Positions 1-8,703 of a DNA stretch of 38,502 nt are shown piece by piece. A program made the translations under genes and the position numbers. Position 1 is the stretch's first letter. Every line of letters begins with the position of its first letter. The notes under the pieces were generated by a model, which was not told the origin of the DNA, did no database searches, and saw only the letters and a program-made list of their open reading frames with translations. This DNA comes from Bacteroidales bacterium (GTDB taxonomy: Bacteria; Bacteroidota; Bacteroidia; Bacteroidales; UBA1402), in the NCBI GenBank assembly GCA_017958305.1, contig JAGDCW010000180.1, positions 1 through 38,502 on the forward strand, written 5' to 3'.

Positions 1-126
1 CAGCTGACCAAATTCCTGAAATGCTGGGTCAGGGGAGAGAATTTGCTGGATCAGGATTATCAAATCCTGGCCGGCTACCCCATGCCGGGCGCCAATTTCA
101 TGGCCGGCATCATGCTCAGCCTGTAA
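1..126 (+). CDS. TonB-dependent receptor, C-terminal end only
   Basis: Frame 1 is open from the first base to TAA at 124-126 and encodes the last 41 residues of a protein whose start lies outside the window. The residues NLLDQDYQILAGYPMPG followed by NFMAGIMLSL match the end of TonB-dependent outer-membrane receptors, where an 'N-L-x-D-x-x-Y' strand leads to 'GYPMPGR' and a final beta strand. Such receptors import ligands such as cobalamin, haem or siderophores across the outer membrane; the ligand cannot be inferred from this fragment. The last residue is Leu rather than the more usual Phe. The gene converges on tatD, and its last bases overlap the ancestral tatD stop (116-118) by 11 bases. 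Confidence 0.8.
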   Translation, partial: QLTKFLKCWVRGENLLDQDYQILAGYPMPGANFMAGIMLSL

Positions 127-199
127 AGGCACGCACATTGTCCGCCACCTGACGCTCCAGCTCGGGCAGCGGCACGGAAAGCACCGCAGCAGCCTGCTG
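116..199 (-). pseudogene. Remnant coding sequence of the tatD C-terminus beyond the nonsense codon
   Basis: Reading on in the tatD frame past TAA at 200-202 gives QQAAAVLSVPLPELERQV, then ADNVRAFTG and a TGA stop at 116-118. This is what the last helix of a TatD protein looks like (the family pattern is an Ala-rich helix, then 'x-A-x-N-x-x-x-F'). With Tyr in place of the stop (a TAC or TAT codon changed at one base) the protein would be 230 residues, close to a normal short TatD. There is no frameshift and no ATG that would restart the segment usefully. It could be a real mutation, a strain polymorphism or a base-call error. Confidence 0.75.
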
Positions 200-808
200 T
201 TAGACCGCAGAGATTTCCGGCATCCGGCCGGGGGTCTCTGCGTCTGTTTCGAGGAGAAGCCTGTCGGGCGGGCAGGCTTTCAACGATTCGCTGTTGAAGC
301 GGGGGCCGAAAGAGAGGTAAAAGCCCTGGGCCGTCCACTGCCGGGCCTGTTGGGGCTTACCCCGGAAACCATGGATCATCCAGGCCGGGATGGAAGGGTA
401 TTTCCGGCGGCAGGCCAGGATTTCGGCTGCGGCATGGACACAGTGCAAGACCACGGGTTTATGCAGCTGCTGAGCCGCCGAGAGTTGGATGTCGAGCCAC
501 TCCATCTGCCTGGCCCAAGGGTGGGAGGAGGGGCGATGCAAACCGATTTCACCGACAAAACGCAGTTCGGGCAGTGCCAGCAGGGCTTCGAGCCAGTCTT
601 TTTCGGGAGCCTCCCCGACATCGAACGGATGCAGGCCACTACCCAACAGGCAGCGGGCGGGTTGTGCCACGCCCAACTCGGTCGTCAAGAGCTGCAAGGC
701 CTGGGAAGGGTTGTCCGACAGACCGCGCAAACGGGCCGCCGACAGACAAAGCAAGGCGACGGAGGCGTCCCCTTTTGCCAAAATATGGGTATGGGCATCG
801 GTCATCAT
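200..808 (-). CDS. tatD: TatD-family metal-dependent hydrolase, truncated by an in-frame stop
   Basis: This is a TatD-type DNase/deoxyribonuclease-like hydrolase of the amidohydrolase superfamily, 202 residues as it stands. The metal-binding residues are visible: DAHTH near the N-terminus, VGEIGLH with the bridging Glu, VVLHCVHA and MIHGFRG with further His, and the final Asp in [12 protein letters not shown]. The frame stops at TAA (200-202) directly after EISAV, where family members normally continue with a Tyr and a last helix. The missing 27 codons are still readable in the same frame down to TGA at 116-118 (separate entry). The start ATG overlaps the yidD stop as ATGA; an adjacent ATG at 805 is an alternative. 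The last gene of the frdC-to-tatD run. The catalytic core is complete, so the truncated protein may still fold and work. Confidence 0.85.
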   Translation of the reverse strand: MMTDAHTHILAKGDASVALLCLSAARLRGLSDNPSQALQLLTTELGVAQPARCLLGSGLHPFDVGEAPEKDWLEALLALPELRFVGEIGLHRPSSHPWARQMEWLDIQLSAAQQLHKPVVLHCVHAAAEILACRRKYPSIPAWMIHGFRGKPQQARQWTAQGFYLSFGPRFNSESLKACPPDRLLLETDAETPGRMPEISAV

Positions 809-1047
809 GGCACAGGATCGTAGCCGTGGCCACCCCAGGGATGACAACGCGAAATGCGCTTGATGGCCAGCCAACCCCCTTTGAAGGGTCCATATTTCTT
901 GATGGCCTCGATGGCATACTGCGAGCATGTGGGGGTGAAGCGGCAGGAGGCCGGGGTGAGCGGGGAAATGCAGGCGCGGTAGAAATAGACCGGCAGCAAC
1001 AGCAGCCAGCCAAGCACTTGCTTGATATATTTCCAAAGGGTTTTCAT
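805..1047 (-). CDS. yidD: Membrane protein insertion efficiency factor YidD
   Basis: An 80-residue protein that matches YidD along its length: an N-terminal hydrophobic/amphipathic helix ([20 protein letters not shown]) followed by the family core [15 protein letters not shown], then the KYGPFKGGW segment and [17 protein letters not shown] at the end. YidD is a small inner-membrane-associated protein thought to help YidC-dependent insertion of membrane proteins. It starts inside the stop of rnpA (ATGA overlap at 1044-1047) and ends inside the start of tatD, so translation of the three genes is probably coupled. The rnpA-yidD adjacency is a classic bacterial arrangement, though the usual neighbours rpmH and yidC are not here. 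Confidence 0.95.
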   Translation of the reverse strand: MKTLWKYIKQVLGWLLLLPVYFYRACISPLTPASCRFTPTCSQYAIEAIKKYGPFKGGWLAIKRISRCHPWGGHGYDPVP

Positions 1048-1469
1048 GACTGCGTTGCCTTGGCTTTTTCCAGATTGGCCTGGACCTTGGCCAGCAATTT
1101 GCCCATCTTGGCATAGACGGTGGCATAGTCCGAGAGAGCGTCCTGCTGCCAGACGATGGCCAGTTGCAACTCGCAGTTCTGTTCACGGGCCATGGCCAGC
1201 AGACTGTGTTTCTGCAGCCGGTAGGCTTCGCGCATCAGGCGTTTGGCGCGATTGCGCTGGAAGGCCCGGTGCAGCTTTTTCTTGGGGGCGCTGATGAGCA
1301 CCTTTACCGGACTGTCGCTTGCGGAATCGGGCGCAGGGAGACAACGCCAACAAGCCCGCAAGGGAAAAGACATCACGGTCTCTCCTTCACGGAACAATGC
1401 ATCAATGCGTAATTCGCCGCATAAACGCTCTTCTTTTCGAAAAGTATTTCTCAGCGTTTCGGCAGCCAC
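1044..1469 (-). CDS. rnpA: Ribonuclease P protein component
   Basis: A 141-residue basic protein, the protein subunit of RNase P, which assists the catalytic RNA in maturing the 5' ends of tRNAs. It begins with the usual [10 protein letters not shown]-type entry, and contains the diagnostic RNR motif in [15 protein letters not shown] (about residues 75-89), where the conserved Arg residues contact the RNA. Slightly longer than many RnpA proteins because of the N-terminal extension and an Ala/Lys-rich tail. It sits 13 bases after hemD and overlaps yidD by four bases. Confidence 0.95.
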   Translation of the reverse strand: MAAETLRNTFRKEERLCGELRIDALFREGETVMSFPLRACWRCLPAPDSASDSPVKVLISAPKKKLHRAFQRNRAKRLMREAYRLQKHSLLAMAREQNCELQLAIVWQQDALSDYATVYAKMGKLLAKVQANLEKAKATQS

Positions 1470-1482
1470 GGCACCGTTTTGA

Positions 1483-2235
1483 CTATTTCTTTTTGTTGGA
1501 TTCCTTCAAGTATGCCTCGATGGCAGCCGTAATGGAGGGAGCCTGAGGCGTGGGAGCCTCGATGTCGAGCCGGAGGCCGGCATCTTTCACAGCTTGGGCG
1601 GTGGATTTGCCCAGGGTGGCGATACAAATCTCGCCCTGCTGGAAATCCGGGAAATTCTTCATCAGCGAAGCGATACCGTTGGGGCTGAAGAATACGAGCA
1701 TGTCGTAGTTGAATTCCTCTTCGGGGGTGAAATCGTTGCTGATGGTCCGGTACATCACCGACTTGGTATGGAATATCTTCTTCTCCTCGAGCAGGGAGCA
1801 GAGATCGTCGTTGTTCACATCCGAGACCGAAACCAGGTACTTTTCGGAAGGGTGTTTCAAGATAAGGGTCACCAGGCCTTCGATCTTGCCGCTGGCAGGA
1901 TAGAAGATCTTGCGCTTGCGATACTGGATATACTTCTGCAGGTACAGGGCCACGGTCTCGTTGATGCAGAAATATTTCATGTCTTCGGGGACATCGACAC
2001 GGGTTTCCTCGCAAAGACGGAAGAAATGGTTAATGGCCGTGCGTGCGGTAAAGACAACAGCCGTATGGTCCAAAATGGATATCCGCTGGTGGCGGAATTC
2101 CTTCGCAGTGATGCCCTCAACCTTAATGAAAGGACGAAAATTTATCTTGACTCCATACTTCTTTTCCAGATCATAGTACGGGGATTTTTCTGATGCAGGC
2201 TTGGGCTGCGATACGAGAATATTCTTGATCTTCAC
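1483..2235 (-). CDS. hemD: Uroporphyrinogen-III synthase family protein
   Basis: A 250-residue protein with the two-lobed HemD layout: 'NILVSQPKP' opening strand, a first domain with VVFTARTAINHFF (about 60-72), the return linker, and a second domain with MLVFFSPNGIASL and ATLGKSTAQAV near the C-terminus. HemD closes hydroxymethylbilane to uroporphyrinogen III in tetrapyrrole synthesis. It is low in sequence conservation, so the call rests on these patterns and on position: in Bacteroidota a HemD-annotated gene commonly lies between DUF4271 and rnpA. Whether the organism runs the full pathway is not visible here. It is 26 bases downstream of the DUF4271 gene, in the same run as a haem enzyme, frdC. 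Confidence 0.88.
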   Translation of the reverse strand: MKIKNILVSQPKPASEKSPYYDLEKKYGVKINFRPFIKVEGITAKEFRHQRISILDHTAVVFTARTAINHFFRLCEETRVDVPEDMKYFCINETVALYLQKYIQYRKRKIFYPASGKIEGLVTLILKHPSEKYLVSVSDVNNDDLCSLLEEKKIFHTKSVMYRTISNDFTPEEEFNYDMLVFFSPNGIASLMKNFPDFQQGEICIATLGKSTAQAVKDAGLRLDIEAPTPQAPSITAAIEAYLKESNKKK

Positions 2236-2261
2236 GTCCTATTCAATTAATAGTTAAAACT

Positions 2262-3047
2262 TTAGCTCAGCAAAAATATTCCCTTGCACATAAGGCAAAT
2301 CGGGAGGATTTCCGCGCCGCAAAAGTACAAAAAAAAATGAAAGGACGATACTCTTTGGATAGAAAAAAAGCGCAAGACTGTCAGCAACTTCAAAAGCGCC
2401 GAAATCACCCACATGGACAGCGAGGCCACCAGCAGCGCAGTGGCCGGGAAGGCGATAATCTCGTTGAACAGAATCAGGAAAGCCAAAAAAAGCGAGACAA
2501 AGCAGAAGGGCGTCACAAAAAGACTGTGGACAACTGTCTTGATCGTTTCGGGCAAATGCAGCCAGGCGAACAGGCTGGTGCCGAAGAATCGAAGGGCGAC
2601 ATAGCCCATTGTGAGCAGGAAGGCCACATACAGGTGGGGCCAGTCCGTATCGTAGATCCTGGGGTAAGGGTTCTGCTGCAGTATCAAGGAGATGACCAGC
2701 ATCCAGATGATGCAGGACACGACAAAAAACAAGGTCTGGAAGTGGCTCAGACGGACATCCCCCTCGTCGGACACCCCCAGTCGGCTACCCGGCAGGAGCA
2801 CCTGGCGCAGCAGGTCCTTCAATTGTCCGCGACTGGCAAACAGGTAGGCCAGGAAAACCAGGCAGAGCACAATCAGCCCGTACGACTTCAGCCCGTCAGC
2901 CACGTCGCGCGAGCGGGCGAGTCCTTCATAAAGCGGGAGTTGGACAGTGCAAATGCAAGATGTATCCCCGGATGCAGCCGACACCGCCTGAAGCGTGTCC
3001 CCGCCCGGAACTGTCCAGGCGGCCTGAGCATACATCTGAGGATACAT
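2262..3047 (-). CDS. DUF4271 domain integral membrane protein
   Basis: A 261-residue polytopic membrane protein of unknown function. The first 50 or so residues are polar with four Cys/Ser-rich positions; then about six hydrophobic segments follow (near residues 55-71, 104-122, 137-160, 172-196, 199-222, 236-259). The pattern IYDTDWPHLYVAFLLTMGY and the closing FFLYFCGAEILP are typical of DUF4271, a family found in Bacteroidota next to hemD. Its start is 22 bases after frdB and its end 26 bases before hemD, so it is probably cotranscribed with both. Linking it to respiration or haem would be inference from position only. Confidence 0.85.
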   Translation of the reverse strand: MYPQMYAQAAWTVPGGDTLQAVSAASGDTSCICTVQLPLYEGLARSRDVADGLKSYGLIVLCLVFLAYLFASRGQLKDLLRQVLLPGSRLGVSDEGDVRLSHFQTLFFVVSCIIWMLVISLILQQNPYPRIYDTDWPHLYVAFLLTMGYVALRFFGTSLFAWLHLPETIKTVVHSLFVTPFCFVSLFLAFLILFNEIIAFPATALLVASLSMWVISALLKLLTVLRFFSIQRVSSFHFFLYFCGAEILPICLMCKGIFLLS

Positions 3048-3069
3048 CTTTTATGGATTCGGTCGGGCC

Positions 3070-3825
3070 TTAGTCTTTGAACTTGGCCGACAGGAATTCG
3101 CGATTCAAACGGGCGATGTTGGAGATGGAGACGTTCTTGGGGCATTCGGCTTCGCAGGCACCCGTGTTGGTGCAGTTGCCAAATCCCAGTTCGTCCATCT
3201 TGGCCACCATGGCCTTGGCGCGGGCGGCGGCCTCCACCTTGCCCTGGGGCAGCAGAGCCAGCTGGCTTACCTTGGCCGACACGAACAACATGGCCGAGCC
3301 ATTCTTGCAGGCGGCCACGCAGGCACCGCATCCGATGCAGGAGGCTGCATCCATGGCCAGGTCGGCGACGGGCTTGGCAATGGGCGTGGCGTTGGCGTCG
3401 GGGGCGCCGCCGGTGTTGACCGAAACATAGCCGCCGGCCTGGATGATTTTGTCGAAGGCCGAACGGTCCACCATCAGGTCGCGGATCACCGGGAAGCCAT
3501 GGGAACGCCAAGGCTCGACGGTGATGACATCGCCGTCCTTGAACTTGCGCATGTGCAGCTGGCAGGTGGTGATGTCCTCGTCGGGTCCGTGGGGATGGCC
3601 GTTGATATACAGGGAACACATACCGCAAATACCTTCACGGCAGTCATGGTCGAAGACCACCGGTTCCTTTCTTTCGGCGATGAGCTGCTCGTTGAGCTGG
3701 TCCATCATCTCCAGGAAAGAACTGTCTGTCGAGACATTGCCCAATTGATAAGTTTCGAACTTGCCGGGGGCCTTGGGACCTCTCTGGCGCCAAACTTTCA
3801 ATGTAATATTGATACTTTTTTCCAT
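3070..3825 (-). CDS. frdB: Succinate dehydrogenase/fumarate reductase iron-sulfur subunit
   Basis: 251 residues with the full set of cluster ligands: a [2Fe-2S] plant-type site (C62, C67, C70 in [10 protein letters not shown] and C88 in TTCQL), a [4Fe-4S] site (C163, C166, C169 in CIGCGAC, with C173), and a [3Fe-4S] site (C218, C224, C228 in [11 protein letters not shown]). It passes electrons between the FAD of FrdA and the cytochrome b subunit. It follows frdA by 3 bases. In anaerobic Bacteroidales the complex usually works as fumarate reductase, giving succinate; direction cannot be read from sequence alone. Confidence 0.96.
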   Translation of the reverse strand: MEKSINITLKVWRQRGPKAPGKFETYQLGNVSTDSSFLEMMDQLNEQLIAERKEPVVFDHDCREGICGMCSLYINGHPHGPDEDITTCQLHMRKFKDGDVITVEPWRSHGFPVIRDLMVDRSAFDKIIQAGGYVSVNTGGAPDANATPIAKPVADLAMDAASCIGCGACVAACKNGSAMLFVSAKVSQLALLPQGKVEAAARAKAMVAKMDELGFGNCTNTGACEAECPKNVSISNIARLNREFLSAKFKD

Positions 3826-3828
3826 GAC

Positions 3829-5784
3829 TTATTTGTAATTGCGTTGTTGTACTTTGGTAAACTCATAGTTCAACTCTTCCTTGATGAGTTGAGGTTCCTG
3901 GTCTTCGCCCATGTACTTCCAGCAGCCCACGTAGGAGAACTTGTCGTCCTGGCGCAGAGCCTCACCCTCGGGCGTCTGATACTCTTCGCGGAAGTGGCCG
4001 CCGCAGGATTCCTCACGGTGCAGGGCATCGGTGGCCATCAATTGGCCGATCTCGATGAAGTCGGCCAGGCGCAGGGCCTTCTCCAGCTCGACATTCTGAT
4101 CCTTGGCCTCGCCGGGAATGAACACGTTGGTCCAGAATTCCTGTTTGATGCGCTTGAGTTCGACCAGGGCCTTTTTCAAGCCTTCGGCGTTGCGACCCAT
4201 GCCGACGAAGTCCCACATGACCAGTCCCAGTTCCTTGTGGATGGAATCCACCGAACGCTGGCCCTGGATGGACATCAGTTTTTCGATACGCTCGTTGATG
4301 GCCTTTTCGGCTTCGAGGAATTCGGGCAGCTCGGTCGAGAAGCGCGGGGTGCGGATCTCGTCGGCCAGGTAGTTCTGGATGGTGTAGGGCAGCACGAAGT
4401 AACCGTCGGCCAGACCCTGCATCAGGGCCGAGGCTCCCAGACGGTTGGCGCCGTGGTCCGAGAAGTTGGCCTCACCGATGCAGAACAGGCCGGGGATGGA
4501 GGTCTGCAGTTCGTAATCGACCCAGATACCGCCCATGGTGTAGTGGATGGCCGGGAAAATCATCATCGGTTCCTCGTAGGGATTGGAGTCGGTGATTTTT
4601 TCGTACATCTGGAACAGGTTGCCATAACGGGCTTCGACCACGTCCTTGCCCAGGCGGTTGATGGCTTCGCTGAAATCCAGGAACACGGCCAGTCCGGTGT
4701 TGTTCACACCATAGCCGGCATCGCAACGCTCCTTGGCGGCACGGGAGGCCACATCACGGGGCACCAGGTTGCCGAAGGCGGGATAACGGCGTTCGAGATA
4801 GTAGTCGCGATCTTCCTCGGGAATGTCGCGGCCTTTGAGTTTGCCAGCCTGCAGGGCCTTGGCGTCTTCCAGTTTCTTGGGTACCCAGATACGGCCGTCG
4901 TTACGCAGCGATTCGGACATCAGCGTCAGCTTCGACTGGTTGGTGCCGTGCACGGGGATACAGGTCGGATGGATCTGGGCGTAGCAGGGATTGGCGAAAT
5001 AGGCACCCTTCTTGTAGGCCTGCCAGGCAGCCGAGCCGTTGGAACCCATGGCGTTGGTCGAAAGGAAGAAGGTGTTGCCGTAACCACCGGTACCGATCAC
5101 CACGGCATGGGCGGCATAGCGCTCGATCTTGCCGGTGATGAGGTTGCGGACGATGATACCGCGGGCCTTGCCGTCGATGATGACCAGATCGAGCATTTCG
5201 CGGCGGGTGAAAAGTTTCACGCTGCCCTTCTTGACCTGGCGGCTCAGGGCCGAATAGGCACCCAGCAGCAATTGCTGGCCGGTCTGGCCCTTGGCATAGA
5301 AAGTACGGGACACCTGGGCGCCGCCGAACGAACGGTTGGCCAGCGTGCCGCCGTATTCACGGGCAAAGGGCACGCCCTGGGCCACGCACTGGTCGATGAT
5401 ATTGTTCGACACCTCGGCCAGACGATAGACATTGGCTTCGCGGGCACGGTAGTCGCCGCCCTTGATGGTGTCGTAATAGAGACGATAGACAGAGTCACCG
5501 TCGTTCTGATAGTTCTTGGCTGCGTTGATACCGCCCTGGGCTGCGATGGAGTGGGCCCGGCGCGGGGAGTCCTGAATACAGAAGTTCAACACGTTGAAAC
5601 CAAGTTCTCCCAAGGAGGCGGCAGCGGAGGCGCCGGCCAGGCCGGTACCGACCACGATGATATCCAGACGACGCTTGTTCGACGGATTGACCAATTTCTG
5701 GTGGGCCTTGTAGTTGGTCCATTTTTCACTCAAAGCACCTTCGGGAATCTTCGAGTCAATCACTGTTTTTTTGGAAGTTGCCAT
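3829..5784 (-). CDS. frdA: Fumarate reductase/succinate dehydrogenase flavoprotein subunit
   Basis: 651 residues, normal for the type-B enzyme of Bacteroidota. The FAD Rossmann motif is at residues 41-55 ([15 protein letters not shown]), and H78 in [13 protein letters not shown] is the expected covalent FAD attachment site. Further hallmarks are [27 protein letters not shown] (substrate-binding region), [11 protein letters not shown] and [18 protein letters not shown]. It reduces fumarate to succinate (or the reverse) at the cytoplasmic face of the membrane. It starts 4 bases after frdC and precedes frdB by 3, so the three genes form one transcription unit driven from 6505-6536. Confidence 0.97.
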   Translation of the reverse strand: MATSKKTVIDSKIPEGALSEKWTNYKAHQKLVNPSNKRRLDIIVVGTGLAGASAAASLGELGFNVLNFCIQDSPRRAHSIAAQGGINAAKNYQNDGDSVYRLYYDTIKGGDYRAREANVYRLAEVSNNIIDQCVAQGVPFAREYGGTLANRSFGGAQVSRTFYAKGQTGQQLLLGAYSALSRQVKKGSVKLFTRREMLDLVIIDGKARGIIVRNLITGKIERYAAHAVVIGTGGYGNTFFLSTNAMGSNGSAAWQAYKKGAYFANPCYAQIHPTCIPVHGTNQSKLTLMSESLRNDGRIWVPKKLEDAKALQAGKLKGRDIPEEDRDYYLERRYPAFGNLVPRDVASRAAKERCDAGYGVNNTGLAVFLDFSEAINRLGKDVVEARYGNLFQMYEKITDSNPYEEPMMIFPAIHYTMGGIWVDYELQTSIPGLFCIGEANFSDHGANRLGASALMQGLADGYFVLPYTIQNYLADEIRTPRFSTELPEFLEAEKAINERIEKLMSIQGQRSVDSIHKELGLVMWDFVGMGRNAEGLKKALVELKRIKQEFWTNVFIPGEAKDQNVELEKALRLADFIEIGQLMATDALHREESCGGHFREEYQTPEGEALRQDDKFSYVGCWKYMGEDQEPQLIKEELNYEFTKVQQRNYK

Positions 5785-5788
5785 ATGC

Positions 5789-6469
5789 TTAGGAGATTAA
5801 ATTGACAATCAGATAATAGACAGGAATTGCTACAAAGAGCAGCATGATGATGGTGGCATAGATGTTGGAGATGCATTTGATGCGGGGCAGCCACGTGTTG
5901 TTGCTCCAGCCCAGCGTTTGCAGCGAGCTCCAGATGCCGTGGGTCAGGTGCAGCCACAAGGCCACCAGCCAGACAATGTAGAGGATGCAATAGACCGGAC
6001 TCTGGAACAGGTTCTGTACGACAGCGGCGCCACCCACGTGGATTTCCTCACCATTGATGATACCCATCAGTTCGACAAGCTGCATCTTGGCCCAGAAGTT
6101 GTAGAGGTGCAGGCAAAGGAAACCGCAGATGACGACACCCAGGACCAGCATGTTCTGAGAAGCCCATTCCACACCTTTTGGACGTGCTTTCACCTGGTAA
6201 GAGTTCGCGCCTCTGGCCATCTTGTTCTGGATGGTCAGCCACAAGGCATAGCAGATGTGGACGACGACCAACAGGGCCAGGCCCATTGTGCCGACCAAAG
6301 CATACCAGTTGGCTCCGAGAAAATGACAAATGGCATCATAGACCTCCGGCGAAATGATCACGAAGATGTTCATGATACTGTGGAACGTCAGGAACAGCAC
6401 CAGGGCAGCGCCGGTGATACTCATGACAAGTTTTCTTCCGATGGAAGAATTGACAATAAATACGCCCAT
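5789..6469 (-). CDS. frdC: Succinate dehydrogenase/fumarate reductase cytochrome b subunit
   Basis: 226 residues with five hydrophobic segments (about 14-38, 53-79, 105-127, 154-175, 197-222), the layout of the single-chain di-haem FrdC of type-B enzymes. Histidines placed in the membrane segments, H30, H71, H121 and H174/H177, are the likely haem ligands. It anchors FrdAB and exchanges electrons with menaquinone. First gene of the minus-strand run; the start ATG at 6467-6469 is preceded at about 35 bases by a -7 element (6505-6512). Confidence 0.94.
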   Translation of the reverse strand: MGVFIVNSSIGRKLVMSITGAALVLFLTFHSIMNIFVIISPEVYDAICHFLGANWYALVGTMGLALLVVVHICYALWLTIQNKMARGANSYQVKARPKGVEWASQNMLVLGVVICGFLCLHLYNFWAKMQLVELMGIINGEEIHVGGAAVVQNLFQSPVYCILYIVWLVALWLHLTHGIWSSLQTLGWSNNTWLPRIKCISNIYATIIMLLFVAIPVYYLIVNLIS

Positions 6470-6504
6470 AGTTTTTTACGTTATAGAATTCAGTGTATGA
6501 GCGG

Positions 6505-6536
6505 CAAAAATAATCCTTTTTTGCGGACTGCACAAG
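6505..6536 (-). promoter_or_regulatory. Predicted Bacteroidota-type promoter of the frd run
   Basis: On the minus strand a perfect -7 element TATTTTTG (6505-6512) is preceded, after 20 bases, by CTTG (6533-6536), three of four bases of the TTTG -33 element. It lies about 36 bases before the frdC start. It probably serves the whole frdC-to-tatD run. Confidence 0.6.
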
Positions 6537-6568
6537 GGCATTAAAGAAATAATTCTGTAATGCACCCA

Positions 6569-6600
6569 TTTGGTTTTCCCCACGCTTTGCCGTACCTTTA
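6569..6600 (+). promoter_or_regulatory. Predicted promoter of the serine acetyltransferase operon
   Basis: TTTG (6569-6572), a 20-base spacer, then TACCTTTA (6593-6600), seven of eight bases of the -7 consensus TAnnTTTG. The ATG of the acetyltransferase follows 21 bases later. Together with the frd promoter it fills the 152-base divergent gap 6470-6621, in which I see nothing else. Confidence 0.6.
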
Positions 6601-6621
6601 CGGACAATTTTCACAAGTCCT

Positions 6622-7518
6622 ATGGCAAGCGGTATTCCCTCAAAAACAGACAAGATTGTCGAGCAGTTGGCAGATTACAAAACCTTGAAAATCATGCGCT
6701 ATGACCAATGTCATGCCGAAGCGCTGCCCTCTTCCGGCGAATTGCAGGAGATCATCACGCTCTGCCGTTCCCTGTTGTTTCCCGGTTTCTTCGGCCCGGC
6801 CCTCGAGCGTCGGGACAACCTGGGAGAGTATATCGGACAGGTGGCCGGGGAGCTGTTTTCGCTGCTGCGTCGGCAAATAACCGCCGGACTTTGCTTCCAA
6901 CCCGACAAATGCCCGCACGACGGGAAGACCCTGCAACAGCAGGCCGAGGAAAAGGCCCGGGCCTTCATGTCGGTGTTGCCCGAACTGCGTGAGAAGCTGG
7001 AACAGGATGTGATTGCCTCCTACAACGGCGACCCGGCCGCCGAAAGCCTGGCCGAAGTCATCGCCTGCTACCCCGGCATCCGGGCCGTCAGCAGCTACCG
7101 TATCGCCCATGCCCTCTACGAACTCGACGTGCCGGTCATCCCCCGGATGATTACCGAAATGGCCCATTCCGAGACCGGCATAGACATCCATCCCGCCGCC
7201 CGCATCGGCATCTCCTTTGCCATCGACCACGGCACGGGCGTCGTCATCGGCGCCACGACCATCATCGGCGACCGCGTCAAACTATACCAGGGTGTCACCC
7301 TGGGCGCCAAGAGTTTCCCGCTCGACGAGAACGGACACCCCATCAAAGGCATCCTGCGCCATCCCATCCTGGAGGACGATGTCATCATCTATGCCAACTC
7401 CACCATCCTGGGCCGGGTCACCATCGGCCGCGGCGCCATCATCGGCGGCAACGTCTGGGTGACGGAAGACGTCCCGGCCGGCGCCCGTGTGATGCAATCG
7501 AAAAAGAAATCCCTGTAA
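6622..7518 (+). CDS. cysE: Serine O-acetyltransferase
   Basis: 298 residues. The N-terminal half is helical; the C-terminal half (about 180-290) is a left-handed beta helix of hexapeptide repeats. The family signature is clear: TGIDIHPAARIGISFAIDHG with the catalytic His/Asp pair, then TGVVIGATTIIGDRVKLYQG and VTLGAKSF. The enzyme makes O-acetylserine from serine and acetyl-CoA, the committed step of cysteine synthesis. The longer form with an insert after LGAKSF (PLDENGHPIKGILRHP) and a short tail is the EpsC-like variety common in Bacteroidota. First of three closely spaced plus-strand genes; cysK is not in the window. Confidence 0.92.
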   Translation: MASGIPSKTDKIVEQLADYKTLKIMRYDQCHAEALPSSGELQEIITLCRSLLFPGFFGPALERRDNLGEYIGQVAGELFSLLRRQITAGLCFQPDKCPHDGKTLQQQAEEKARAFMSVLPELREKLEQDVIASYNGDPAAESLAEVIACYPGIRAVSSYRIAHALYELDVPVIPRMITEMAHSETGIDIHPAARIGISFAIDHGTGVVIGATTIIGDRVKLYQGVTLGAKSFPLDENGHPIKGILRHPILEDDVIIYANSTILGRVTIGRGAIIGGNVWVTEDVPAGARVMQSKKKSL

Positions 7519-7530
7519 TACTTCCGCCCC

Positions 7531-8700
7531 ATGCAAGCCGAATCCTTCGAAATGATTGCCAAGACCCTGCAGGGATTGGAAGAAGTCCTGGCCAAAGAAA
7601 TTGTGGAACTGGGGGGCGACGACGTGGAAATCGGCCGCCGCTCGGTGTTTTTCCGCGGTGACAAGCGACTGATGTACAAGGCCAACCTGCACTTGCGTAC
7701 CGCCCTTCGCATCCTCAAGCCCGTGGCCGCCTTCGATGCCAAAAACGCCGATGAAATCTACGAGCATCTGCGCCGCTTCGACTGGGAGAGCCACTTCGGG
7801 CTGGAGCAGACCTTCACGGTCGATACGGTGGTGTATTCCGAGCATTTCAACCACTCGCAGTTCCTCACCTACCGGGTCAAGGACGCCATTGCCGACAGTT
7901 TCAACGAAAAATACGGCCGTCGGCCCTCGGTCAGGCTCACCCGGCCCGACATCTACATCCATCTGCATGTGTCGCACAACCATTGCACCCTGTGCATGGA
8001 CAGCTCGGGCGAATCGCTCCACAAGCGCGGCTACCGCGACGAACAGACCGAAGCCCCGCTCAACGAGGTGCTGGCTGCCGGCATGTTGCTGCTGGCCGGT
8101 TGGGACGGGCAGACCAACTTCATCGATCCCATGTGCGGAAGCGGCACTCTGCCCATCGAGGCGGCCCTCATCGCCCTGAATATTCCGCCGGGCATCTACC
8201 GCAAGGAATTTGCCTTCCAGAAATGGAAAGACTACGACGAGGAACTTTTCGGTGAACTCTACGACGAGGACACCCAGCGCGAGTTCAAACACAAGATCTA
8301 CGGCTCGGACATCTCCAAGCAGGCCATCGCCATCGCCGAAAAGAATGTCCGCAGCGCCGGGCTCACCAAGTACATCCACCTCAAGGCCAAAGCCATCCAG
8401 GACATTGTTACCACCGTCGGGCCGGGCGGTCTGCTGGTGACCAATCCTCCCTACGGGGAGCGTCTCCGCCCGGAAAACCTGTACCAACTCTACGAAGACC
8501 TGGGCGAGCGGCTCAAACACGTGTTTGTCGGCTATACGGCCTGGGTGCTGAGCCAGCGCCGCGAGTGTTTCGACCACATCGGCCTGCGCCACTCGGCCCG
8601 CATTCCGCTCATGAACGGCAACCTCGAATGCGAATTCCGCAAATACGAGATTTTCAGCGGCAAGATGGATGGTTATAAATCCCGACACCGCAACAACTGA
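7531..8700 (+). CDS. THUMP-domain class I RNA methyltransferase (RlmL N-domain/YpsC-like)
   Basis: 389 residues. A THUMP RNA-binding region occupies about residues 1-160, followed by a Rossmann methyltransferase domain with motif I FIDPMCGSGTLPIEAAL, the acidic loop YGSDISKQAIAIAEKN, and the catalytic NPPYGERL motif (amino-group N-methylation). This is the arrangement of the N-terminal half of E. coli RlmL and of YpsC, which modify 23S rRNA (m2G2445 in E. coli). The exact target is an inference by homology. 12 bases after cysE and 3 before rnhA. Confidence 0.9.
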   Translation: MQAESFEMIAKTLQGLEEVLAKEIVELGGDDVEIGRRSVFFRGDKRLMYKANLHLRTALRILKPVAAFDAKNADEIYEHLRRFDWESHFGLEQTFTVDTVVYSEHFNHSQFLTYRVKDAIADSFNEKYGRRPSVRLTRPDIYIHLHVSHNHCTLCMDSSGESLHKRGYRDEQTEAPLNEVLAAGMLLLAGWDGQTNFIDPMCGSGTLPIEAALIALNIPPGIYRKEFAFQKWKDYDEELFGELYDEDTQREFKHKIYGSDISKQAIAIAEKNVRSAGLTKYIHLKAKAIQDIVTTVGPGGLLVTNPPYGERLRPENLYQLYEDLGERLKHVFVGYTAWVLSQRRECFDHIGLRHSARIPLMNGNLECEFRKYEIFSGKMDGYKSRHRNN

Positions 8701-8703
8701 GCC

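Noticed and set aside
2271-2299. A possible internal promoter before hemD (TATTTTTG at 2271-2278, TTTG at 2296-2299, minus strand)
   Set aside because: The spacer is 17 bases, shorter than at the other sites, and it lies in the coding end of DUF4271; not strong enough to list.
3499-5805. A 768-codon open frame on the plus strand opposite frdA and frdB
   Set aside because: It is antisense to two clearly recognised genes, and its product is a low-diversity Gly/Val/His-rich chain with no domain, as expected from the codon bias of the real strand.
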